Shown: positions 33,072 to 42,427, counted from the first letter of the stretch. The stretch is 64,000 bases of DNA from Ruania rhizosphaerae (GCF_009805705.1 NZ_VSMB01000001.1:730390-794389); one strand, 5' to 3'. Program-made: numbers and translations. Notes: generated by a model from the sequence alone, not told the origin.

Positions 33072-33626
33072 TCAGCGCTGCTCGCTCACCAGCAGTGCAT
33101 GAGCCGGGCTGTCGAGAGCTTCGAAGGTGTGCGGCTCAGTGCCGGTGTAGGTGATGAAGTCGCCCGCCTCCAGAGTCTCCTCGGCGCCGACCGGTCCCAG
33201 CCGGACTCGGCCGGCCGCGATATACACGTGCTCGACCGTGCCCGCGGCGTGGGGCGCCGCCAGATGTGGCTGCCCAGGCTCGGCGGCGATGCGGAACAGG
33301 TCGCGGCGCGCCCCCGGCGGGCAGGCCGCCAGTAGCGTGGCGAGGTAATCGGCGTCGGTGGCCTGCACCGAGGGCCCCGAGCCGGCGCGGATGACGTCCA
33401 CCGACGCCCGCGGCGGTGCGATGAGCTGAGACAGCGGCACGCCCAAGGCGGTCGCGAGTGCCCACATGGTCTCCAGGCTCGGGTTGCCGGCACCTGCTTC
33501 CAACTGGGAGAGCGTGGACTTCGCGACGTTCGCCAGCCGCGCCAGCTCGGTGAGGCTGTAGCCGCATCGCACGCGTTCCCGGTGGATGCTGGCCGCGATC
33601 ACCTCACGTGGGAGTCCTTCGACCAT
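33072..33626 (-). CDS. XRE-cupin transcriptional regulator (AzlB-like position)
   Basis: A 184-residue regulator: helix-turn-helix GYSLTELARLANVAKSTLSQLEAGAGNP at about 22-49, cupin HAAGTVEHVYIAAGRVRLGPVGAEETLEAGDFITY near the C-terminus. It is divergent from azlC and azlD, the usual arrangement in which such a regulator controls branched-chain amino acid export. GTTCG/CGAAC half-sites lie in the gap. Confidence 0.9.
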   Translation of the reverse strand: MVEGLPREVIAASIHRERVRCGYSLTELARLANVAKSTLSQLEAGAGNPSLETMWALATALGVPLSQLIAPPRASVDVIRAGSGPSVQATDADYLATLLAACPPGARRDLFRIAAEPGQPHLAAPHAAGTVEHVYIAAGRVRLGPVGAEETLEAGDFITYTGTEPHTFEALDSPAHALLVSEQR

Positions 33627-33648
33627 GTTCGCTATGACCTCCGCCGTG

Positions 33649-33664
33649 TTCGACTTGCCGAACG
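33649..33664. promoter_or_regulatory. Possible operator between regulator and azlC
   Basis: GTTCGACTTGCCGAAC has 5-bp arms GTTCG and CGAAC, with a further GTCGAACA at 33705-33712 inside azlC facing TGTTCGAC at 33648-33655. Regulator binding is inferred from position. Confidence 0.35.
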
Positions 33665-33691
33665 TCTGTTGTCTGGTTCATCATAACGATC

Positions 33692-34405
33692 ATGCGTTCG
33701 GATCGTCGAACACTCGACAGGCTCGGGGTGGTGAATGTGGCCGGATCGGCATTGCGGGACCCGCTCGTGCGCGGCGGGCTCTCCATGGGCCTGGCAGTCG
33801 CCCTCATCGGTATCGCCTACGGCGCGCTCACGGTCGACGGCGGTCTGCCGGTCTGGCTCGCTCCGCTCCTCGGCGTCGTGGTGCTGGCTGGCGCCTCCGA
33901 GATGCTGTTCGTGGGACTGGCCGCGGGTGGCACGAGCCCGTGGCTGGCCATGGTTGCGGCCCTGCTGGTCAACACCCGGCACCTGCCGTACGGCATGGCG
34001 GTGCGCCGCTTCCTCGGCGACGGATGGAAGCGGCTCGTGCGCACCCACGTGATGAATGACGAGTCGGTGGCGTACGGACTTGCCCAGCGCGACCCGGACC
34101 ACGCGCGCCGGGCGTACACGATCGCCGGGCTTTCGGTCCTGGTCGGCTGGCCGCTCGGTGCCCTGGCCGGGGGTCTGCTCGGACAGGTCATCGACCAGGA
34201 GGCGTGGGGGCTGGACGCCGTCTTCCCTGCCGTGATCCTGGCGTTGCTCCTACCCGCACTGCATGAGAGTCGGTTGCGGCTGCCGGTGCTGGTGGCTGCG
34301 GTCGTCTCGGTGACGGCAGTGGCCTGGGCCCCGGCCGGGCTCGCCCCCGTCCTGGGGCTGCTAGCCCTCCCGCTGGTGCTGCTGCGGAGGTGGCGTCATG
34401 CCTGA
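33692..34405 (+). CDS. azlC: AzlC-family branched-chain amino acid exporter subunit
   Basis: A 237-residue membrane protein with about six helices. GLSMGLAVALIGIAYGALTV near the start and LLVNTRHLPYGMAVRRFL and MNDESVAYGL in the middle are AzlC family signatures. It pairs with the small AzlD protein, whose start overlaps its end by 8 bp, to export branched-chain amino acids or analogues. Confidence 0.92.
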   Translation: MRSDRRTLDRLGVVNVAGSALRDPLVRGGLSMGLAVALIGIAYGALTVDGGLPVWLAPLLGVVVLAGASEMLFVGLAAGGTSPWLAMVAALLVNTRHLPYGMAVRRFLGDGWKRLVRTHVMNDESVAYGLAQRDPDHARRAYTIAGLSVLVGWPLGALAGGLLGQVIDQEAWGLDAVFPAVILALLLPALHESRLRLPVLVAAVVSVTAVAWAPAGLAPVLGLLALPLVLLRRWRHA

Positions 34406-34721
34406 GCTGCTGACCGTGGTGCTCGCCGGCCTTGGCCTGGCCGTGGGGACCTATGCCATCCGTACGACCGGTGGTGTGGCCGGTGAGCTACTCGAATCCC
34501 GGCCCCGGATCGAGAGCTTGATGGAGGATGGCGCCGTCCTCGTGCTCGCCTCGGTCATGGCCACCGCCGCCCTCACGGACGGCGTAGGAATCGCCGGGTG
34601 TGCCCGCCCGGCCGGCGTAGCGCTCGCCGGTGTGCTGGCGTGGCGAGGAGTGCCGCTGCCGGTGGTGCTGGTGGCCGCCGCCGCCGGCGCGGCGGGGTTG
34701 CGTGCGCTGGGGGTGGCGTGA
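34398..34721 (+). CDS. azlD: AzlD-family small membrane subunit
   Basis: A 107-residue hydrophobic protein with four short helices; GTYAIRTTGGVAGELLESRP is typical of AzlD. It overlaps azlC by 8 bp, showing translational coupling, and supplies the second subunit of the exporter. It converges on the large cell-wall protein with only a 12-bp gap. Confidence 0.9.
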   Translation: MPELLTVVLAGLGLAVGTYAIRTTGGVAGELLESRPRIESLMEDGAVLVLASVMATAALTDGVGIAGCARPAGVALAGVLAWRGVPLPVVLVAAAAGAAGLRALGVA

Positions 34722-34733
34722 CCGCCCCGGTTC

Positions 34734-37298
34734 CTACCGTGGTTGCCGGCGTGGGCGCTGACTCAGGATGACGGCGATGCCAGCGCCGATCATCACGAGC
34801 GCCGCGATGAACCACGCGAGCACGTCGCTTCCGGTCCGGCCGAGTTCGGACGGAGCATCACTGCCTGGTTCGCCTGGTTCGCCTGGTTCGCCTGGTTCGC
34901 CTGGTTCGCCTGATTCGTCGGGTTCCTCGGGATCGGGATCTGGTACGCCCGGTTCCTCGGGGCCCGGATCCGGCTCCTCGGCGTCCGTGCGGGTGACGTG
35001 CGCGACGAAGGGCTGCGAGGTCACGGGCGAGAAGTTGTCGGCGCCGGTGTAGACCACCACGAGGTGGTACGTGCCGGGGGTGTCGAAGACTGGTGCGAGC
35101 TGTGCGACACCCTCGGCGTCGAGCGTCGTACTCGCGAGCAGATCCCCGCTCGCATCGCCTTCCCGCAACTCGACCGTGCCGCTCGGGGACGCGCTCGACG
35201 TCGTCAGGGTGGTCAGGGTCGTCGGGGTCGTCGGGTCGAACTCGGCACTCACGGAGACGGCTACGGGAAGTGCTTCTCCTGCGACGGCGTCCGCAGATGC
35301 GTCGACGTCGATCACGGTGCTCGCCCGCGACACCTCGTAGGTCACGGTGCCCGATGCACCGAGGCGGTGGTCATCGCCGACGAACTCGATGGTGTCGGTG
35401 TGCTCGCCGGCGTCGAGGCCGGAGACCACGAACTGGGCGACGCCGTCGTCGATCTCGACGGCCTCACCGTCGCGCGTTGCGGTGCCGGTCTCGATCTCCG
35501 GGCACAGCGCGCTGCCTGGATCGCTGTCGCACGCGGCGGGGTCGATCTCGGCGTAGAACCTCGCTGAGATCTCCACCGGCTCTGGGTACACCCACTCGCC
35601 GTCGGGCGGTTCGGGCTGGGGCAGTACGCGCACCGGTGTCTTCTGCACGGTCCTGTGGAGATCATCGGAAGTCGACGTGGCATACCGCGCTTCATCGCTC
35701 TCGAACGTCGCGGTCAGCGTGTAGTCACCGACTGGCAGCGAGGTGTCGAGTGTGGCGACGCCCGCGATGTCCACCGCCGTGGTGCCGAGCTCGCGGGAAA
35801 CGCCGGCCTCATCCACCGCGGTGAACGTGACGGTGCCTGAGAGGGGATCGATCCCGAGCTGCTCGTCCCTCGTCGTGACTGCGAGCAGCCGTACTGGCTC
35901 GCCATCGACGGGCCCGGAGTCGCGGATCGGACTGGATGCCGCGAGCGAGGTTGTCGTGCCAATGACGTGTTCGTAGATCCGCACCACGCCGTCGTCGTTC
36001 GCATAGTTTGCGAGCTGCGTCGAGTCGTCGAGAACCTCCCCGCCGCCGTTCGGCTCAGTCTTCCAGAGCACGCCGGGTTCGGGCACGGGAATCTCGCGGT
36101 AGCCCGAACCGAAGTCCGGCGCATACACCCGGGTGGTCAGTTCCTCGTCCGCCTCGGCGTCTGTGGTGCCCGGGTGTCGCACGAACTGCACCTGAAAGTT
36201 GTGGTTCGTGATGATGCTCGGGGGATCCACATTCGTCAGCGCGACCACCCCGTTGTTGACGATGGTGCCGGTGCCGGCGATCCGCCCGGCGCCGATCGGG
36301 TCCTCCACGGACCCCAGGATCTGCCCGGTCGGGCCGACGGTGAACTCGCCGTCGTCCCAGATCAGGTCGCCGTCGAAGATCGGGGTGCGGGTGTAGAGGG
36401 TGCCGTTGATGACGGCGACTCCGTCCCCTGAGCCCCATGTGCCGCCGATCGCTGTGGCGCCACCTGCAGCGATCAGCGTGGCGTCCGGGCCGAGCGTGAG
36501 GTTGCCGCCGATCCCCCCGTTGGATCCGCCCACTGCTGCGGAGTCCACCATGGTGCTGCTGGTGGCCAGGACGTAGGCGTGATCGGTGATGGCGACCGTG
36601 CCGCCGTTCCCGCTCACCTGGACGCCGCCGATGTCTCTGTGGAAGCCGCCGCCGATCGCGGCACCGTCGCCGGCTCGGGCGCGGACCGTCGCATTGCCCG
36701 AGACCTCGATCTCGCCGGCATGGGTGTTCGCATGGCGGGTGCTGCCCCCGAGAGCTGCGTCGCGCCCCAACCCGCGGGCATACACACCGATGTCTCCGGT
36801 GATCGTCAGCTTCGCACCCAACGGCACGGCGATACCCTCAAACGCCTCGAGCCAGGTGCAGTCGGGGTCGGGATGGGCTTCGGGATCGGTGATGACGTCC
36901 ATGTCGCAGCCCGGCCCCACGCTGTTGGTGATGGTGAAGTGGTTGCCGGGTTCGACGATCATGCGCAATGAGGGTATCCAGCCGAATCCGCGCAGATCGA
37001 GGGTGAGATCGCACTGCACCTGGGCACGTCCGATGGAGTTGTCGTACTCGCCGCCGTCGCCAGGCACAACGATGCTCCCATCGATGCAGTCCGGGCCGAG
37101 AAGTGCATTCGCCTCCTCCCAGGTGTCGAACACCCGGACCTCCGCGTCGAGTGGAGTGACCGCGGTCTCATCTGGTGAGGGCGGCGGATCCTGCGCACTC
37201 GCACCAGCGGCCTGCGGACCAATCATGCCGGTGATGACCGCCGCGGTCGCAGCGATGACAGCAAGCGTCCGGGTACGTCCTCGCGCTGCGATCCGCAC
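34734..37298 (-). CDS. Large secreted cell-wall protein with Ig-like repeats
   Basis: An 854-residue exported protein. GTG at 37298 is selected for its AGAGG site; a signal peptide follows (TLAVIAATAAVITGMIGPQAAGASA). The N-terminal half is a right-handed beta-helix-like region rich in G/N/T with carbohydrate-binding-type repeats; the second half has bacterial Ig-like units (GTVTFTAVDEAGVSRELGTT; SPSGTVELREGDASGDLL). A proline-rich wall spanner with five tandem GEP repeats precedes LGRTGSD, a non-canonical LPxTG-like sorting signal, then a helix and a RRQPR tail. It is probably sortase-anchored; adhesion or scaffold role is inferred. Confidence 0.82.
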   Translation of the reverse strand: MRIAARGRTRTLAVIAATAAVITGMIGPQAAGASAQDPPPSPDETAVTPLDAEVRVFDTWEEANALLGPDCIDGSIVVPGDGGEYDNSIGRAQVQCDLTLDLRGFGWIPSLRMIVEPGNHFTITNSVGPGCDMDVITDPEAHPDPDCTWLEAFEGIAVPLGAKLTITGDIGVYARGLGRDAALGGSTRHANTHAGEIEVSGNATVRARAGDGAAIGGGFHRDIGGVQVSGNGGTVAITDHAYVLATSSTMVDSAAVGGSNGGIGGNLTLGPDATLIAAGGATAIGGTWGSGDGVAVINGTLYTRTPIFDGDLIWDDGEFTVGPTGQILGSVEDPIGAGRIAGTGTIVNNGVVALTNVDPPSIITNHNFQVQFVRHPGTTDAEADEELTTRVYAPDFGSGYREIPVPEPGVLWKTEPNGGGEVLDDSTQLANYANDDGVVRIYEHVIGTTTSLAASSPIRDSGPVDGEPVRLLAVTTRDEQLGIDPLSGTVTFTAVDEAGVSRELGTTAVDIAGVATLDTSLPVGDYTLTATFESDEARYATSTSDDLHRTVQKTPVRVLPQPEPPDGEWVYPEPVEISARFYAEIDPAACDSDPGSALCPEIETGTATRDGEAVEIDDGVAQFVVSGLDAGEHTDTIEFVGDDHRLGASGTVTYEVSRASTVIDVDASADAVAGEALPVAVSVSAEFDPTTPTTLTTLTTSSASPSGTVELREGDASGDLLASTTLDAEGVAQLAPVFDTPGTYHLVVVYTGADNFSPVTSQPFVAHVTRTDAEEPDPGPEEPGVPDPDPEEPDESGEPGEPGEPGEPGEPGSDAPSELGRTGSDVLAWFIAALVMIGAGIAVILSQRPRRQPR
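34864..34913. repeat. 9-bp tandem repeat coding the GEP wall spanner
   Basis: The nonamer GGTTCGCCT is repeated five to six times and encodes the Gly-Glu-Pro repeats in the proline-rich stalk on the minus strand. Copy number at such a repeat can change by slippage without shifting the frame. Confidence 0.85.
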
Positions 37299-37501
37299 GG
37301 CTGGCCTCTCCCTTTGTGGTCGGGCTCGGAACCCCGTCAGCCCTGATCTGGAGAATATCGTCCGCTTAACGATTGGACAACCGAGCCCGCGGCGAACTCC
37401 TGGCGGCCTTGTCACGTATCAGGGTCTCCTTGGGCCACTCTTAAGCGTCGGAAGGCTCCGCGGCCCGCGCGGAGCCGCCGGAGGCGAAATGGAGCGGATC
37501 G

Positions 37502-38017
37502 ATGACTCGTCACGCAAAGACTGCCCGGTGGGCCACCCTGGTTGCCGTGGTCGCGATGGCCACGGTGACCGGATGTAGCGGCCTCATCGAGGGAGGTGTC
37601 GAGCGGGTCGTCGAGGAGGCCGCCGAGGCCGAGGGCGAGAACGTCGACGTGGACCTCGACTCCGAGGACGGTGGGTTCGTCGTCGAGAGCGACGAAGGGT
37701 CGTTCTCGGTTGGGGGCGATCTGCCGGACAGCTTCCCCGCAGACGTCCCCTTGATCGAGGGGGAGATTCTCAGCGCGTCGGCCATGGAGTCCCAGGAAGG
37801 GTCGGGCTGGGCCGTTCAAATCCAGGCAATGGGTGAGGATGCCTTCGAGCGCGCCGAGCAGTCGCTGCGGGACGCGGGCTTCGGCGAGTCCGAGGAGTCG
37901 TACTCGATGAGCTCGGGGGATATGGAGATGGTGGGGCTCGCCAATGATCAGTGGCAGGTCACGCTGAGCTCCATCACGAGCGAAGGCGTGGTCAGCTACA
38001 CCGTGATCGAGCTGTAG
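37502..38017 (+). CDS. Small acidic lipoprotein
   Basis: A 171-residue protein with a lipoprotein signal peptide (TLVAVVAMATVTGC, Cys at residue 25), then a very acidic stretch (ENVDVDLDSEDGGFVVESDE) and a folded C-terminal domain with Gly/Met/Ser turns (DAGFGESEESYSMSSGDMEM). I do not recognise the family. GGAG precedes the ATG. The next gene is also a lipoprotein, 65 bp away. Confidence 0.75.
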   Translation: MTRHAKTARWATLVAVVAMATVTGCSGLIEGGVERVVEEAAEAEGENVDVDLDSEDGGFVVESDEGSFSVGGDLPDSFPADVPLIEGEILSASAMESQEGSGWAVQIQAMGEDAFERAEQSLRDAGFGESEESYSMSSGDMEMVGLANDQWQVTLSSITSEGVVSYTVIEL

Positions 38018-38082
38018 CTCGGTCACACCTCCTGCCGGACCCGTCGGCGAAACCTATGATGAGGTCGACAGGAGGTGGCCTC

Positions 38083-38544
38083 ATGCGCCGAATCGCGGCC
38101 ATCATCGCAGCCTCGCTGCTGCTGGTCGGTTGTGGTGCCAGCGCTGAGGATCCCGATGCCAACACGCTCGGGCCGGACGACTCGACCAGTGCAGAGTCAA
38201 CCACCGACGGCGCGACGGCCGACACCGACCCGCAGCAGTCCTGGGACGAACGCTACGGCGACCTATCCGACCAGGAGCGGGCCGCCGTCGAGGATCTCGC
38301 GGAGCGACTGAGCCTGCCCTACTACCGGATCTTCCCTCAGCCACTCGAGGAGGTCACCTGGCCCAACGGGGCGATCGGCTGCCCCGCTCCCGGTCAGTCC
38401 TATACGCAGGCGCTGGTCGAGGGCTACCGCCTCATCCTGACCCACGATGGTGAGGAGTACGCCTACCACGCCGCCGAGGATGGCGAGCTGTTCTACTGCG
38501 CTGATCCCGCCGGCGAGGCAGGGTCCGGCACCGAGACCGAATGA
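38083..38544 (+). CDS. Small lipoprotein, unknown
   Basis: A 153-residue lipoprotein: signal MRRIAAIIAASLLLVGCG with lipobox Cys17, Asp/Thr/Ser-rich linker to residue about 55, then a compact domain with two Cys (AIGCPAPGQSYTQALVEG and LFYCADPAG) that may form a disulfide. The GCPxPGxxY motif recurs in small secreted actinobacterial proteins of unknown role. AGGAGG precedes the ATG. Confidence 0.75.
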   Translation: MRRIAAIIAASLLLVGCGASAEDPDANTLGPDDSTSAESTTDGATADTDPQQSWDERYGDLSDQERAAVEDLAERLSLPYYRIFPQPLEEVTWPNGAIGCPAPGQSYTQALVEGYRLILTHDGEEYAYHAAEDGELFYCADPAGEAGSGTETE

Positions 38545-38563
38545 ACCGACGGCGTCCCTGGCC

Positions 38564-38902
38564 TCAATCTGGGCGTTCCGGATGCCGAGTGGCGTACGGG
38601 ACGTACCCCGCAGGCAGTGGCTGCCCGTGGTCGGTGTAGGCCCGCAACACTTCGTGGTCGCACGTCTCGCAGATCTCCACCTCCACCGTCGCGATGATCG
38701 AGGTCTGCGTGCCCCGACCCATCGACTCCACTCGCCGGGTGGTCAGCAGCAGCCGAGACCCGCCGCAGGTCGCGCACACCGGCGACTCCCTGTCCCACGT
38801 GATCTGGCACGTATCGCACGTGAGCATGATCCTGCTGGCCTCGCGCGATCCCCGGATCGCGTCTTCATCCCCGCACCGGGGGCAGCTGAGCTGGCGTGCC
38901 AT
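38564..38902 (-). CDS. Zinc-ribbon protein with four CxxC knuckles
   Basis: A 112-residue protein with CPRC (7-10), CDTC (29-32), CATC (43-46) and CETC (78-81): two complete zinc-ribbon domains in tandem. The second half carries RGTQTSIIATVEVEICETC. No catalytic motif is seen; it may bind nucleic acid or a protein partner. It converges on the second lipoprotein gene and is divergent from prfC. Confidence 0.75.
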   Translation of the reverse strand: MARQLSCPRCGDEDAIRGSREASRIMLTCDTCQITWDRESPVCATCGGSRLLLTTRRVESMGRGTQTSIIATVEVEICETCDHEVLRAYTDHGQPLPAGYVPYATRHPERPD

Positions 38903-39026
38903 CGGGCCCTCCCGTCGACTGTGACGTTACGTGAGTGTAGCGACGATGAGTGCCACCTCACACCAGCGCCAGTTCGGCCTCACCCTCCCGCGCCGTTAGA
39001 GTCGGCGGTGGAGGGAGTCGCCACTT

Positions 39027-40616
39027 ATGCAGGCCGACGGATCGTCGTCACAGGACATCGCCGCGGAGGCCCAGCGCCGCCGCACCATCGCCGTCATATC
39101 CCACCCGGACGCAGGTAAGTCCACGCTGACCGAGGCGCTGGCCCTGCACGCCCAGGTGATCGGTGAGGCGGGCGCCGTGCACGGCAAGGGCAACCGGTCC
39201 GGCGTCGTCTCGGACTGGTTGGAGATGGAGCGCAAGCGCGGGATCTCCATCACCTCGGCGGCGCTGCAGTTCGCCTGGGGTGACCTGACGATCAACCTGC
39301 TGGACACCCCCGGGCACGCCGACTTCTCCGAGGACACCTACCGCGTGCTCACGGCGGTCGACTGCGCCGTGATGCTGATCGACTCCGCCAAGGGCCTGGA
39401 GCCGCAGACCTTCAAGCTGTTCGAGGTGTGCAAGCGCCGCAACGTGCCGGTGATCGCGTTCATCAACAAGTGGGACCGCCCTGGGCGGGAGGCGCTGGAA
39501 CTGATCGACGAGATCACCGAACGTCTCGACCGGGAACCCCAGCTCGTCACCTGGCCCGTGGGGATCGGTGGCTCCGCGTTCGGCCTGCTCGATGCAGCCA
39601 CCGGGGACGTGCACGCCTATCGCAAGGCGCCCGGCGGCGCTCAGCTCGCGGAGGACGAGACCCTCGATCCCGAGGCTGCGGCCCAGCACTTCGGTGAGGA
39701 TGATTCCCGTGCCCGTGAGGAATCCGGGCTCCTGCCCGTGCTCGACTCCAGCGCCCCCAAGGCCACCGTGATGCCGATCCTGTTCGGCGCCGCGCTCAGC
39801 AACATCGGCGTACGCCAGCTGTTCGAGACGATCGACCGGTGGGCACCTGCTCCCGGGGACCGCCCGACGCAGAGCGGCGACGACCGGCCCGTCGCGGAGG
39901 CCTTCTCGGGCTTCGTGTTCAAGATGCAGGCCGGAATGGACCCCAAGCACCGCGACCACGTCGCCTACGTGCGGGTCTGCTCCGGGGTGTTCGAACGTGG
40001 CATGATCCTCACCCACCAGCCCACCAAGCGAGCGTTCGCCACCAAGTACGCCCTCTCGATCTTCGGCCGTGACCGGGAGGTGACCGATCGGGCGTACCCG
40101 GGGGACGTCGTCGGGCTGGTGAACGCGGCCAACCTCGCCGTGGGTGACACGCTCTACGACCCTGAGGGGCCGGCGGTGGAGTTCCCGCCGATGCCGGCCT
40201 TCGAACCGGAGCACTTCGCCTCGGCGCGCGTGGCCGACCCGAGCGCCTCGAAGAAGTTCCGCCGCGGGATGGACAAGCTCGTCCAGGAGGGTGTGGTGCA
40301 GCGCCTCATCTCCGACCTTCGCGGGGACGGCAACCCGATCCTGGCCGCGGTCGGGCCCCTGCAGTTCGAGGTTGCCGCCGACCGCATGGAGCACGAGTTC
40401 GGTGCTCGACTGATCCTGGACACCCTGCCGTACTCCCTCGCCCGGAAGACCGACGAGGCCGGCGCTGCCGAGATCTCCGGGATGCACGGGGTGGAGATCG
40501 CCCGCCGCCACGACGGCACCCGCCTGGCCCTGTTGCGCGACATCTACCTCGCCCGCTCCATCGGCCGTACCCACCCCGACGTCACTCTCACACCCCTGCT
40601 CGCCGACGCCACCTGA
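39027..40616 (+). CDS. prfC: Peptide chain release factor 3
   Basis: A 529-residue translational GTPase that recycles RF1/RF2 after termination. G1 is SHPDAGKST (about 29-37), the switch has RGISITSAALQF, G3 is DTPGHADF, G4 is NKWD. The C-terminal beta-barrel and domain III follow (EISGMHGVEIARRHDG). Length is normal. GGAGGGA lies eight bases before the ATG. Confidence 0.96.
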   Translation: MQADGSSSQDIAAEAQRRRTIAVISHPDAGKSTLTEALALHAQVIGEAGAVHGKGNRSGVVSDWLEMERKRGISITSAALQFAWGDLTINLLDTPGHADFSEDTYRVLTAVDCAVMLIDSAKGLEPQTFKLFEVCKRRNVPVIAFINKWDRPGREALELIDEITERLDREPQLVTWPVGIGGSAFGLLDAATGDVHAYRKAPGGAQLAEDETLDPEAAAQHFGEDDSRAREESGLLPVLDSSAPKATVMPILFGAALSNIGVRQLFETIDRWAPAPGDRPTQSGDDRPVAEAFSGFVFKMQAGMDPKHRDHVAYVRVCSGVFERGMILTHQPTKRAFATKYALSIFGRDREVTDRAYPGDVVGLVNAANLAVGDTLYDPEGPAVEFPPMPAFEPEHFASARVADPSASKKFRRGMDKLVQEGVVQRLISDLRGDGNPILAAVGPLQFEVAADRMEHEFGARLILDTLPYSLARKTDEAGAAEISGMHGVEIARRHDGTRLALLRDIYLARSIGRTHPDVTLTPLLADAT

Positions 40617-40645
40617 TCGCTGCTCGCCACACGCTGGAGCCCACC

Positions 40646-41905
40646 GTGTCCACCCGATCCCGGGTCCGTTCCACCTCCCCGCACGGCTTCTACGGCTGGC
40701 GGATGGTGGCCATCGGAGCGATCGCCCTCGCTGCCACCGGTCCGGGCCAGACGGTGGGTATCTCGCTGTTCATCGACCCGCTTATCGCCGATCTCGGCTT
40801 CAGCCGGTCCGCGATCTCCACCGCCTATCTGATCGGCACGCTGATCGGCGCGTTCGCGCTGCCGTGGGTGGGCCGCGCGTTGGACAAGTTCGGCGCCCGC
40901 CGCACGATGATGGCGATCGGATTCGTCTTCGGCGCGATCCTCATCGCCCTCTCGTTCGTCACCTCGATCGTGGGGCTCACCTTCGGCTTCGTGGGGATCC
41001 GGATGATGGGGCAGGGCGCGCTCACGCTCACCGCCACGACCATGGTGGCGTTGTGGTTCGAACGGCGCCGCGGGTTCGCGATGGGCATCGTCACCGCGAT
41101 CGGCTCGCTCGGCATTTCCTCCACGCCACTGCTGCTGGAGTCCCTGATCGCCTCCCACGGGTGGCAGCGTGCGTGGATGATCGAGGGCTTCGCGGTGTGG
41201 GCCGTGGTGATCCCGTTGGCGATCTTCGCCGTCCGCGACCGGCCGGAGGCCCTCGGTCAACAGGTGGACGGACGGCGTAAGGAGGGTGAGCCGCCCCGAC
41301 CACCTGCCCGTGGGGCCACCCGGGCACAGGTGGTCCGGCATCCGTTCTTCTGGCTGGTCACGTGTGCCGTCGCCGTCTCGGGCATGCTGGCGACGGCGGT
41401 CGCGTTCCACCAGATCAGCCTCCTCACCGCCCGGGGACTCTCGGCGACCGAGGCGGCCGCGAACTTCCTCCCGCAGACCATCGCCGGCCTGGGAATCACC
41501 ATGGGCGCCGGGATTCTCATGGACCGGTTCGCCTCCCGGTGGATGATCGTCGCCTCGATGTGCACCCTCGCGCTCGCACTGGCCTGGGGTGTGGTGGTCG
41601 GGCCCGGGTGGTCCGCGATCGGGTTCGGAATGGCGCTCGGCGCCTCGGGCAGCATGATCCGGGCGGTTGAGGCGGCCGCCTTGCCCCGGGCGTTCGGAAC
41701 GGTACATCTGGGGTCCATCCGCGGCCTGATGACCTCGGTCAGCGTCGGGGGCTCGGCGCTGGGCCCGCTGCTCTTCGCTGCGGTCTTCGACACCGTCGGC
41801 AGCTACGGCCCGGTCCTACTGGCCACCGCGGCGATCCCGATCGCGGTGGCCGTGGCGGCGCTGATCGTGCGGGAACCGGAGCTCGGGATCAGTCGTACGG
41901 TCTGA
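40646..41905 (+). CDS. MFS transporter, OFA-like
   Basis: A 419-residue, 12-helix MFS permease. GFYGWRMVAIGAIALAATGPG and LGFSRSAISTAYLIGTLIG at the start match the oxalate/formate and monocarboxylate antiporter group; the helix 2-3 loop GRALDKFGARRTMM is the MFS motif. The substrate is unknown. Start GTG at 40646 follows prfC by 29 bp, so read-through is possible. Confidence 0.83.
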   Translation: MSTRSRVRSTSPHGFYGWRMVAIGAIALAATGPGQTVGISLFIDPLIADLGFSRSAISTAYLIGTLIGAFALPWVGRALDKFGARRTMMAIGFVFGAILIALSFVTSIVGLTFGFVGIRMMGQGALTLTATTMVALWFERRRGFAMGIVTAIGSLGISSTPLLLESLIASHGWQRAWMIEGFAVWAVVIPLAIFAVRDRPEALGQQVDGRRKEGEPPRPPARGATRAQVVRHPFFWLVTCAVAVSGMLATAVAFHQISLLTARGLSATEAAANFLPQTIAGLGITMGAGILMDRFASRWMIVASMCTLALALAWGVVVGPGWSAIGFGMALGASGSMIRAVEAAALPRAFGTVHLGSIRGLMTSVSVGGSALGPLLFAAVFDTVGSYGPVLLATAAIPIAVAVAALIVREPELGISRTV

Positions 41906-42000
41906 GCGACGAGTGGACGTCTCACAAGGCACGCCGTCGGTGCCGCGTGCTGGGAGGTCAGAATCTCGACCTGTCGAACACCTCCCGCTACCCTGAGTTC

Positions 42001-42306
42001 GTGTCATTTGCATCCAATCTCGACCGCGCAGCGATCGAGAGCGCGTGCGAACGCTATGGCGTCGCGCGGCTTCGTCTCTTCGGTTCGGTGCTGACCGACC
42101 GGTTCGACCCTGCACGCAGTGACGTCGATTTCCTCGTTGACTTCCTTCCGGGTCGTGGCGACCGGTTCAGCGACTACTTCGGTTTGAGGGACGAGTTGTC
42201 GAGCATCGTCGGCCGCAACGTCGATCTCGTGGTCACTCGAGCCGTGCGTAACCCCTACTTCCGGGCCTCAGCGCTGCAGAGTGCGCAGGACGTCTATGCA
42301 GCCTGA
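42001..42306 (+). CDS. MNT-type nucleotidyltransferase antitoxin
   Basis: A 101-residue minimal nucleotidyltransferase. LFGSV about residue 25 and ARSDVDFLVDF 15 residues later form the GS...DxD active site of MntA-like proteins, which in HEPN/MNT modules AMPylate and silence the HEPN partner. GTG at 42001 is chosen because TACCCT lies six bases upstream, a leaderless arrangement. The partner gene that follows is broken. Confidence 0.8.
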   Translation: MSFASNLDRAAIESACERYGVARLRLFGSVLTDRFDPARSDVDFLVDFLPGRGDRFSDYFGLRDELSSIVGRNVDLVVTRAVRNPYFRASALQSAQDVYAA

Positions 42307-42427
42307 GTCAGCAGCGCACATCTGGGACGCGTCCGACGAACCGGGTCCCGGGGCTCCACGATGCCCTGACACAGCTTCTCGAAGAGGCCGGACCTGCACC
42401 GGACGTCCTCGAACACTGAGCCGATGA
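42296..42427 (+). pseudogene. Decayed HEPN (DUF86) toxin remnant
   Basis: The frame starting at 42296 overlaps the MNT gene by 11 bp and begins MQPESAAHIWDA, the usual start of a DUF86 HEPN toxin. After about 15 residues it turns into low-complexity Arg/Pro/Cys sequence with no RX4-6H catalytic motif. A second frame through the same bases reads GLHDALTQLLEEAGPAPDVLEH and stops, like the tail of another gene. A deletion joining two gene ends would explain both. Confidence 0.5.

Noticed and set aside
39048..40574. A 508-residue open frame antisense to prfC
   Set aside because: Same shadow effect; the sense frame is a full-length release factor 3.
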